The translations under genes and the position numbers were made by a program. Source: VRUE01 sp963819755 (lineage in GTDB: Bacteria > Actinomycetota > Thermoleophilia > Solirubrobacterales > 70-9). Taken from it: DNA of 64,000 nucleotides. The notes under the pieces were generated by a model. That model was given only the letters and a program-made list of their open reading frames with translations, had not been told where the DNA came from and made no database searches. Below, one piece after another: positions 47,838 through 55,656 of this stretch (position 1 is its first letter; each line of letters begins with the position of its first letter). The DNA lies in contig CAWFXB010000002.1 of NCBI GenBank assembly GCA_963819755.1, positions 682,001 to 746,000 on the forward strand. The letters run 5' to 3'.

Positions 47838-50800
47838 TCACTCGCCAAGCTTGAGGCTAAGTGGTGCCATGTACTGGTTATTGAGGATTCCCACAACTTG
47901 GTTTGATGCCATATTAGGCGGATGCAGCAGCGGCTCCACAAGGGTTTCGCTGCCGTACCCTCGGCTAGCAGTCACCAGACCAATAGAAGCGCCCGATCCA
48001 CACGCCCACACGGGCGCACCACTGTCTCCTGGGAGAGCTGGTTGATTGAACTTGACCCAATATCCGGCTCTGGGATATCCATCAGGAGCGCCAGTCCAAC
48101 GTGTCGAGCGAGCGACAACCTTGCCCCAGCCCAGCGTTTGCGTCCTAGCCCCGGAAAAGCAGACCGCGTCTTTTATCCTGACTTTCCCTGCTGGTCGGGT
48201 GGGTATCAGATTGCCATTCCATCCGAATATCCCCTGAGGCACGATCCCATCACCATCTACCCCAATTGCCTCGGCATCCGTGCTTGCCCTTTCGAAGTGA
48301 TAAAGCGCATTGCGGCTCACTTCGCCGACTTCCTTCCAGCTACTTTCATTTTCCCAATTAGAACTGGTCGATCGATACACGTGCTTTTCATTCAACTCAT
48401 TGCAGTGACCCGCCGTTAGCACGAAGAGTCGCCAGATATCTTGTCCAGCTCGTTCGCCAGCCTTGTCTTTAGCGCCAAAGCCCGCAGTACACATCCCGTT
48501 ACCATTGTGTATGGACGGATAAGCATGGGTGTAATTTTTGATGAACATTGCGTCGCCAGCCCGCATCCTGCCTTCATTACGGAAACGGCCCGACAGAAGA
48601 CTTCCTCCGCCAGCATCGTATTCGACCACTAAGGGTGCGTTCGGGCCAAGCGCCTGATGCAGGATACTTTCGGTCTGAGTAACGTTCGTCGTTTTAACGT
48701 GCACGGCTCTTCCTGCTTCATCTGCTTCCACGCTAACGACCAGTTGGTCCAGAGTGGCATTCGCTTCAATCGCATCAGAAACCGACTGGGATGCTTCCTG
48801 GACTGAGAGGTAGGAGACGGTTGGGGTTACCGGGTAAACCTGCAACCTGTCACCTGCCGCCAACGACAACGATGCCTTCAAGCTCGCCAACTGTTCGGCT
48901 TGATTACCGAGAAATCCAATATGCATTATGCCACCGGCTGCATGGTCCATGTAGTACCCGGCAAAGCCGCTCGGTTTATTTTCTTCGACCCACTGGTCAA
49001 TTCGTTCCGCGTTGAGTCCATAAAACCATTCTCGATATTCCAGCTCAGCGACATCGGCGGGCCGCAGCGGCACGCCCCAGCGTTCCGTCGTCGCCCGCGC
49101 GACCTGGCCTTCGGGCGTATCCGGTTCATGCCAGGCGTTAATCAGCCTGTAGATCCGTTCATCCCGTTCGACCTCGGTTCTGACCGGATCGACCACATCG
49201 AGACCATATTCTTCGCGGAACTTCTTCGTGTCTTCGAACGTCGGTGCGGCCAGGGCTCCTGGCGCCGGTGGAGGTGGCGGAGGAGGAATGTCGACCCAGA
49301 ACCTTTCGCTCGTGGTGTGATGAAGGCGATCGGTCACGAGAACTTCGATGTAGAGGTGGCCCCGCGGGAAGTTCTGGGTTTCCATCACCCACTCGTCGAC
49401 AGGTGGTTCTTTGCATGCCTGGAGGGGTTCTTCGGCCGGACAAGTCGCTTCGTCGACGAGGTCGGTGTTGTTGACGACGACCTTGGTCGAGGCGATGCCA
49501 AATGGCGAGTAGGCCCGAATTTCGAGGTTCTGGACTCCCGCTTCCAGCACCCCGTCTTTTTCCCGGTGTTTTTCATCGCCCAGGGTGCCGGTGAGGGCAT
49601 CGATGGTTGGCGGTTCCAGCGCGTTCTGGGATTTGAAGACCGAGCCGTCTTCGCCGATGTCATAGGTGACCTGCGGCGCTTCGGGTGGGATCACGAGCGT
49701 GCTGCGCGAGGGGGTGTCGGCGTATTCGAATTTGGTCGTCTTGGCGGCGCCGCCTTCGATGCTGACCGCTACCGATTTGACTCGGCCGTCGGCGAAATAG
49801 ACGACTTCGCCCCAGGTCCCGTTGGGCAGCGTGACTTTCTTCAGCCGTTCGGCGGAGTCGTAGTCGTAGTGCGCTTCCCCTTGGGGGCCGTCGTAGGCGG
49901 TGAGCAGCTGTCCTTCGTGTTTGTAGGTGTTTTTCCCGGCGGCGGCCCCATTCACTTCGGTGACGAGGCCGTTGGCGGTCTCGACCGAGACCGCGGGGTC
50001 TCCGTCGGTGACTTCGATTTCGTGAGAGGCTTCGCTTGGGGGTTCCCACCGATGCACCCTGTTGTTGCCCTTGTCGGAGACGAAGATCGCGCCTTCGGCG
50101 CCGATCGCGATCGCCCGCGGTTCGGAGAACTGGCCGTTGCCGGTGCCCGAGGAGCCGAACTGGTCGAGGAATTCGCCCTGGGGATTGAAGACCTCGACCC
50201 GCTCGTTGCCGCGATCGACGACGTAGAGATCGCCTTCGGGGCCGATGGCGAGGCCCTTGGGGGTTTCGAGCTGTCCTTCGCCGGAGCCTGCTTTGCCGAA
50301 GGATTTGAGGAATGCGCCTTCCGGGGAGTACTCGAGAATGCGCTTGGGGGTCTGGTCGGTGGCCCAGAGGTTGCCCGAGGCATCGACCGCAAGGCCCATC
50401 GGGGCGGTGAGGCCGGGATTGCCGGTGCCGGTGGTGGCGACGTTTCGGACGAAGCGTTCGGATTCGCTCGATACCGATTCACGGAACTCGCCGATGCGAG
50501 CGCCGCCGGTGTCGGAGACCCAGATCATCCCGCCGGGGGCTATGGCGATTCCTTCGGGCGTTACGAATTCGGTGCCTTTGGAGGCACCGGAGGCTTTGGT
50601 GCCGAACTTCTGCAGGAATTTGCCTTCGGAGTTGAACTCCTCGACGCGCTTGTTGCCGGTGTCGATGACCCAGAGGTTGCCGGCGGGGGTGACGGCGATG
50701 CCCCAGGGTTCTGAGAACTGGCCGTTGCCGGTTCCCGCGGAGCCGAACTGGCCGATGTATCCGCCTGATTCATTGAACTCCTCGACGCGGCTGTTGGCGG

Positions 50801-53800
50801 CGTCGATCACCCAGACATGGCCTTTGCCGTCTGCGGTGATGCCGCGGGGGCCGCTGAGCTGGCCCGGGCCTGAGCCGGCCGAGCCGAAGGCGGAGATGAA
50901 AGTCGGGGGGCCTGAGCCTTCGCCGGATGGCGAAGCGCCTCCCGGCGCCCACCGATGCACCCTGTTGTTGCCCTTGTCGGAGACGAAGATCGCGCCTTCG
51001 GCGCCGATCGCGATCGCCCGCGGTTCGGAGAACTGGCCGTTGCCGGTGCCCGAGGAGCCGAACTGGTCGAGGAATTCGCCCTGGGGATTGAAGACCTCGA
51101 CCCGCTCGTTGCCGCGATCGACGACGTAGAGATCGCCTTCGGGGCCGATGGCGAGGCCCTTGGGGGTTTCGAGCTGTCCTTCGCCGGAGCCTGCTTTGCC
51201 GAAGGATTTGAGGAATGCGCCTTCCGGGGAGTACTCGAGAATGCGCTTGGGGGTCTGGTCGGTGGCCCAGAGGTTGCCCGAGGCATCGACCGCAAGGCCC
51301 ATCGGGGCGGTGAGGCCGGGATTGCCGGTGCCGGTGGTGGCGACGTTTCGGACGAAGCGTTCGGATTCGCTCGATACCGATTCACGGAACTCGCCGATGC
51401 GAGCGCCGCCGGTGTCGGAGACCCAGATCATCCCGCCGGGGGCTATGGCGATTCCTTCGGGCGTTACGAATTCGGTGCCTTTGGAGGCACCGGAGGCTTT
51501 GGTGCCGAACTTCTGCAGGAATTTGCCTTCGGAGTTGAACTCCTCGACGCGCTTGTTGCCGGTGTCGATGACCCAGAGGTTGCCGGCGGGGGTGACGGCG
51601 ATGCCCCAGGGTTCTGAGAACTGGCCGTTGCCGGTTCCCGCGGAGCCGAACTGGCCGATGTATCCGCCTGATTCATTGAACTCCTCGACGCGGCTGTTGG
51701 CGGCGTCGATCACCCAGACATGGCCTTTGCCGTCTGCGGTGATGCCGCGGGGGCCGCTGAGCTGGCCCGGGCCTGAGCCGGCCGAGCCGAAGGCGGAGAT
51801 GAAAGTCGGGGGGCCTGAGCCTTCGCCGGATGCCCCGACCCACGCGTTCAGTTCTTCGGGATCGGCGCTGAAGGTGGCCGGGTCCGCGACCGCGATTTCG
51901 GAGAGCCTGCCAGCTTCGTATTCGTAGTTCACCTTCGCGTAGCCGGGCGTGCGCAGTTCGGTGACCTTGCCGGATGCGTTGAAGGCGAGCGCGTCTTCAG
52001 TTTCCCCGCTCTGGTCGGCCACCTGGTAGCCGCCGCCCGGTTCCTTGGTGATCGTCGCCCGGAGCTTGGAGTCGTAGTGTTCCCCGCCGGTCTGCGTCGG
52101 CAGGGTGATCGCGTTCGTCATCGCGCCGCTCGTGCGCACCATGTTGGCCTTCGAGGGCGGCGCTTCTTTTTCTTCAGGTTCCGGTTCGAGCTTCGGAGTC
52201 TGTGCCAGGGTCCAGCCCTTGCCCCATTCGGTGCTCTGCGATTTGGGCAGCTGGGAGTTGTAGAAGCGTTCGGCTTCGAGGTTGACCGCGGGACCCGCGA
52301 CGTCGATGTCGCGCTGGTGGTAGACGAGGTTGCCGTTCATCACGTTGACCGCGATTTCGGGCTGCCCAGATTCGTCCCCGCCGTCGGGCAGCGGGAAATG
52401 CTGCATCACGTATTCGTCCTTGATCCCCGTGGCGGGGATGTATTCGAATTCGATTTTGAGGAAACGTTCGTGGTTCACCCAGTCGGTGGCCTTGACTTCG
52501 AGCGTGTGCGTTCCCGCTTCCAGGCCGGTCATCTGCAGGGGATAGGTCTCATCCATTTCGCTGTGTTCGGCGGAGGTCTGTGCCGCCCAGGGGACGGTCA
52601 GTTTTTTGCCGTCGAGGAGGAGTTCAATGTTCCTCATGCCCGACTGCTTTTCCAAGGCAGGAGCACCCGGCGCACCGTCTTGGGCCCTGATGTGGAGTCG
52701 GTAGACGGGGAGGCTGAGTTCGTCGTCGCCTTCGCTCTGCGCCGGCTGGTTTTCGCCAAAGCCGACTTCCTCCTTGGTCGCTTTCGCCAGCTGGCCGCTC
52801 AATTCGACTTTGGGCGCGTTGAAGTCGACCCTGGTTTCGAAGTGGGAGGTCACCGCCTTATTGGCCGGGTCTTCGACGCTTACGCTGTTGGTCCTGATTC
52901 CAGGTTTGAAGCTGGCGCCGGTGATGTCGAAGGGGGCGACGTAGTTGTTGGGACAGCGGTTGCCGTAGAGGCCGGTGCAGCCGAGGTCCCTCTTGCTTTC
53001 GTTGCCGGCTTCGGGGAGGAGCGCGACGTAGCGGACGCCGAGGCCCTCATCGCCGGTGGAGACTTCGATGTGAAGCGGGGTTTCGTTGCTGATCCATCCC
53101 CCACTCGGAGGAAGGCCGCTGACCCCGAAGACGATCGGCGGGTAGTCGTCGCCCATCCAGATCCCCGCACCGCCTGCGTAGAGGATGCGTTTGCAGGCGA
53201 GCCACACGCCCGGCGGGCCGCTGCCCTCTCCGATTACCAGCCGGTTGCCCGTCCCATCCCCTGCGATGTTGCCGTTGTTCTTGGCATAGTCGAGCCAGAT
53301 CGGGCTCCAGACTTTCTGGCCTTCGTTCCACAGGCCGGCGTAGTCGTGGGGCTGCTGGGAGCCGCAGCCCCCGTCGGCGCGGTTGAAGGGGATCAGCCAC
53401 GCGTGGGTGATCCAGACCGCACTGTCCTGCGTGCGGTATTCCCACTGGCCGAACTGTTCGGGGCCGAAGAAGACCGGTTCCGCGATCGTCAGCAGACCCG
53501 GGTGGGAGCCTTCCCAGCAGCAGACGTCGTGGTGGAAGTCCGAGTTACTTTCCGGGCTCCATGTCCAAGCGCCGTTGGTGAGCGCTTCCAGGTTGTGGCC
53601 GTTGTACCAGTTGTTTTCCGCATTGACCCAGTCCTCGATCACCGGGTCGACGAGGATCGGGTACGCGTATTCGCCGCTGCGGTGATTGATGTGCAGGGAT
53701 ATCGAGTCGCCGTCGACTTCGGTCTGGATCGGGACTTCGGTTTCCTGGGCGTCGACCGCGGTGGGCTTGGGAATCGAGGTGATCGTTTCGCCTTCCCGCA

Positions 53801-54590
53801 CGACTTCCGCGCCTCCCCGCCCGTCTGAGCGCAGCTCGGCTCCTGCCGGGACGCTGATTTCAAAGCTCAGGTCCTCGGGGCTTTCTTTGGAGCGCAGGAG
53901 GTCGAAGAGCTCGGTCCCGAAGCTGTTGGGGGCGACAAAGAGATCGGTGTCGGGCAAGGCGGAGGGATAGAAGAGGTTCTTGTCCCCGAAGCGATTCGCT
54001 GCACTTTCGGAGGCGCCGGCCTGCGAGATTTCGAAGCCTTCTTCGCCGACCTGGATACTTTCGTCAGCCGATTCGGGGAGAACGACTTCGGATATCGCGT
54101 TTTCCGTCTGAAAGCCTTCAGGGGTCGCTACGAGCGAAAGGTCGACTTTGGCCAGTTCCCCTTCGTCGTTTTCGGTGCGTACCGGAACGCTCGTTTCGAG
54201 CAGCGAACTTTCCCCTTCGTCTTTGACGACGGCGCCGGAGTCGCCGAGAGGGCGGACCAGCTGCGCGTCGCTGAGAAACCTGCTCGGATCTGAATTGAGG
54301 GCCTCGAGCTCTTCACCGAAGAGCACACGCAACAGTTCTTCGGACTGGCTCGCGGGGATGGCGCTGAAAGCGTGCCAGGTGTCTTCGCGCTGTTCTTCGG
54401 CTTCGGGGGTGGCAAGCCATTCTTCGTGTTCGGCTTCTTCGCGTTCGGCTTTACCGATAGCCGCACCGATCTGGTGGGCGTCAGGGGCTTGGCCGGAAGG
54501 CTGTGGTGGCGTTTGCTCCGGTTCCGCAGCAAGCACGGGAACGGCGGACAAAGCCAGCAGCAAAAGCGCGAAGAGAACTGCCCAGCGCAT
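47838..54590 (-). CDS. Giant secreted NHL/RHS-like protein with C-terminal streptogrisin-like protease
   Basis: 2250 residues from ATG 54590; an upstream TTG would add 28. A signal peptide (AVLFALLLLALSAVPVLA) leads into a beta-rich N-half. Near residue 785 it has RHS-type text (NLEAERFYNSQLPKSQSTEW). Two nearly identical 301-residue NHL blocks (about 920-1515) follow, then YD-type strands (AHYDYDSAERLKKVTLPNGT). From about 1850 there is a prosegment-like domain (YYMDHAAGGIMHIGFLGNQ) and a chymotrypsin-fold protease: H2062 in FVLTAGHC, D2105 in STDAEAI, S2190 in LPGDSGAPV. GC falls sharply over this C-terminal module. Probably a surface or secreted effector; role unknown. Confidence 0.85.
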   Translation of the reverse strand: MRWAVLFALLLLALSAVPVLAAEPEQTPPQPSGQAPDAHQIGAAIGKAEREEAEHEEWLATPEAEEQREDTWHAFSAIPASQSEELLRVLFGEELEALNSDPSRFLSDAQLVRPLGDSGAVVKDEGESSLLETSVPVRTENDEGELAKVDLSLVATPEGFQTENAISEVVLPESADESIQVGEEGFEISQAGASESAANRFGDKNLFYPSALPDTDLFVAPNSFGTELFDLLRSKESPEDLSFEISVPAGAELRSDGRGGAEVVREGETITSIPKPTAVDAQETEVPIQTEVDGDSISLHINHRSGEYAYPILVDPVIEDWVNAENNWYNGHNLEALTNGAWTWSPESNSDFHHDVCCWEGSHPGLLTIAEPVFFGPEQFGQWEYRTQDSAVWITHAWLIPFNRADGGCGSQQPHDYAGLWNEGQKVWSPIWLDYAKNNGNIAGDGTGNRLVIGEGSGPPGVWLACKRILYAGGAGIWMGDDYPPIVFGVSGLPPSGGWISNETPLHIEVSTGDEGLGVRYVALLPEAGNESKRDLGCTGLYGNRCPNNYVAPFDITGASFKPGIRTNSVSVEDPANKAVTSHFETRVDFNAPKVELSGQLAKATKEEVGFGENQPAQSEGDDELSLPVYRLHIRAQDGAPGAPALEKQSGMRNIELLLDGKKLTVPWAAQTSAEHSEMDETYPLQMTGLEAGTHTLEVKATDWVNHERFLKIEFEYIPATGIKDEYVMQHFPLPDGGDESGQPEIAVNVMNGNLVYHQRDIDVAGPAVNLEAERFYNSQLPKSQSTEWGKGWTLAQTPKLEPEPEEKEAPPSKANMVRTSGAMTNAITLPTQTGGEHYDSKLRATITKEPGGGYQVADQSGETEDALAFNASGKVTELRTPGYAKVNYEYEAGRLSEIAVADPATFSADPEELNAWVGASGEGSGPPTFISAFGSAGSGPGQLSGPRGITADGKGHVWVIDAANSRVEEFNESGGYIGQFGSAGTGNGQFSEPWGIAVTPAGNLWVIDTGNKRVEEFNSEGKFLQKFGTKASGASKGTEFVTPEGIAIAPGGMIWVSDTGGARIGEFRESVSSESERFVRNVATTGTGNPGLTAPMGLAVDASGNLWATDQTPKRILEYSPEGAFLKSFGKAGSGEGQLETPKGLAIGPEGDLYVVDRGNERVEVFNPQGEFLDQFGSSGTGNGQFSEPRAIAIGAEGAIFVSDKGNNRVHRWAPGGASPSGEGSGPPTFISAFGSAGSGPGQLSGPRGITADGKGHVWVIDAANSRVEEFNESGGYIGQFGSAGTGNGQFSEPWGIAVTPAGNLWVIDTGNKRVEEFNSEGKFLQKFGTKASGASKGTEFVTPEGIAIAPGGMIWVSDTGGARIGEFRESVSSESERFVRNVATTGTGNPGLTAPMGLAVDASGNLWATDQTPKRILEYSPEGAFLKSFGKAGSGEGQLETPKGLAIGPEGDLYVVDRGNERVEVFNPQGEFLDQFGSSGTGNGQFSEPRAIAIGAEGAIFVSDKGNNRVHRWEPPSEASHEIEVTDGDPAVSVETANGLVTEVNGAAAGKNTYKHEGQLLTAYDGPQGEAHYDYDSAERLKKVTLPNGTWGEVVYFADGRVKSVAVSIEGGAAKTTKFEYADTPSRSTLVIPPEAPQVTYDIGEDGSVFKSQNALEPPTIDALTGTLGDEKHREKDGVLEAGVQNLEIRAYSPFGIASTKVVVNNTDLVDEATCPAEEPLQACKEPPVDEWVMETQNFPRGHLYIEVLVTDRLHHTTSERFWVDIPPPPPPPAPGALAAPTFEDTKKFREEYGLDVVDPVRTEVERDERIYRLINAWHEPDTPEGQVARATTERWGVPLRPADVAELEYREWFYGLNAERIDQWVEENKPSGFAGYYMDHAAGGIMHIGFLGNQAEQLASLKASLSLAAGDRLQVYPVTPTVSYLSVQEASQSVSDAIEANATLDQLVVSVEADEAGRAVHVKTTNVTQTESILHQALGPNAPLVVEYDAGGGSLLSGRFRNEGRMRAGDAMFIKNYTHAYPSIHNGNGMCTAGFGAKDKAGERAGQDIWRLFVLTAGHCNELNEKHVYRSTSSNWENESSWKEVGEVSRNALYHFERASTDAEAIGVDGDGIVPQGIFGWNGNLIPTRPAGKVRIKDAVCFSGARTQTLGWGKVVARSTRWTGAPDGYPRAGYWVKFNQPALPGDSGAPVWACGSGASIGLVTASRGYGSETLVEPLLHPPNMASNQVVGILNNQYMAPLSLKLGE
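50045..50929. repeat. 885-base direct repeat, copy A (NHL block)
   Basis: This stretch is matched by 50948-51832 with a 903-base period. All the reading frames I could compare give the same sequence in both copies, so identity is at or near 100%. It encodes the C-terminal of the two NHL blocks of the giant protein. Confidence 0.92.
50948..51832. repeat. 885-base direct repeat, copy B (NHL block)
   Basis: Partner of 50045-50929. It encodes the N-terminal NHL block (about residues 920-1214) of the giant protein. The unit equals 301 codons, so duplication kept the frame. Confidence 0.92.
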
Positions 54591-54810
54591 TCGGTGCCGC
54601 ACTGCGTCCCTACTTACCCCCACCGGCGGTCCCTCCCCTGTCGTGCGTTGGACAAGACCGGCGGTGTCTATCAACTCCGAATATCTTCAAGCAATACCTA
54701 AAACTAGAAGTAAATGCGAGAGTTCTTGTAACTAGTGGAAGGTAATCCTGCATTTTATTTGAGTCAAAAAGCCGAGCGAGCGCCTGACTCCCGCTAGAGC
54801 GCAGAGGACC

Positions 54811-55587
54811 CTAGGCGGCGGGCAGGGCGAAGAAGGCGATCGCGGCGAAGTGGGCTGCGGCCGCAGCGATTACCAAGGCGTGGAAGACCTCGTGGTAGCC
54901 GAAGACGCGCGGGCTCGGGTTCGGCCGTTGGGTCGCGTAGACGACCGCGCCGGCCGTGTAGAGGATGCCGCCGCCTGCGACGAGCAGGGTGCCGGCGACT
55001 CCCATGTCGTTCCAGAGCCCGGGGAAGGCGATCGCGGCTACGGAGCCGAGCGAGACGTAGATCAGCGCCGCGACCCATTTCGGGTGGTCGATCCAGATCG
55101 TCTCGACGATGGCGCCGGCGATCGCGCCGGCCCAGACGACGACGAGGATCGCGTCGGCGAGGGGGCCGTTGAGGACGAGCAGGGCGAACGGCGTGTAGGT
55201 GCCGGCGATGAGGAAGAAGATCATCGAGTGATCGAGGCGGCGCATCCAGCGGCGCACTTCGGGCCGCGTCCAGTTGACCCGGTGATAGAGCGCGCTGGTG
55301 CCGAGCAGGGCCGAGAGGCTGACCGCGTAGATCGCGACGGCCAGGGTCGCCTTCGGCGTCTTCGCGGCGAGGATCAGCGCCGCGCCGAGGACCAGCGAGA
55401 CGAAGAAGGCCCACTCGTGCGAGACGCCGCGCAGCCGCGGCTTGACCGCGGCGATCGCCTCGCTCGCAACTTCCTTTGCAGTTTCCGCCTTCTCAGCGGC
55501 CCTCGCCCGCACCATCTCCTTGTCACCATAGAGGGAGACGGGCGCGATTTCGTGAAATTCGTGGCGTTTTGCGGAGTCAGACGTCAC
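54811..55587 (-). CDS. Hemolysin III (PAQR-like) membrane protein
   Basis: A 258-residue protein with seven predicted membrane helices after a 50-residue cytoplasmic, charged N-terminus. GTSALYHRVNWTRPEVRRWM, LDHSMIFFLIAGTYTPF and the final GYHEVFHALVIAAAAAHF contain the conserved His and Asp residues of the family, which may bind zinc. Related to adiponectin-receptor-type hydrolases; the haemolysin name is historical. Starts at GTG 55587; ATG 55512 is an alternative. Divergent from nrdJ. Confidence 0.9.
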   Translation of the reverse strand: MTSDSAKRHEFHEIAPVSLYGDKEMVRARAAEKAETAKEVASEAIAAVKPRLRGVSHEWAFFVSLVLGAALILAAKTPKATLAVAIYAVSLSALLGTSALYHRVNWTRPEVRRWMRRLDHSMIFFLIAGTYTPFALLVLNGPLADAILVVVWAGAIAGAIVETIWIDHPKWVAALIYVSLGSVAAIAFPGLWNDMGVAGTLLVAGGGILYTAGAVVYATQRPNPSPRVFGYHEVFHALVIAAAAAHFAAIAFFALPAA

Positions 55588-55656
55588 AAAGTCTGTCCGA
55601 CTCGTTGACGATCCTGGGCAGCTCCCCCTAAAAGCCGCCCCGAGAGGAGAAGTTCG

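Noticed and set aside
48900..50714. A 604-codon plus-strand frame with internal repetition
   Set aside because: Mirror of the repeated NHL coding on the minus strand; Phe/Gly/Asp-rich composition typical of reverse-frame reading.
50045..51832. Repeats as a possible CRISPR array
   Set aside because: The repeats are long in-frame protein-coding copies, not short repeats with unique spacers.
55588..55656. Cobalamin riboswitch upstream of nrdJ
   Set aside because: The space to the divergent gene is about 70 bases and no B12-box-like sequence is visible; too short for the full aptamer.
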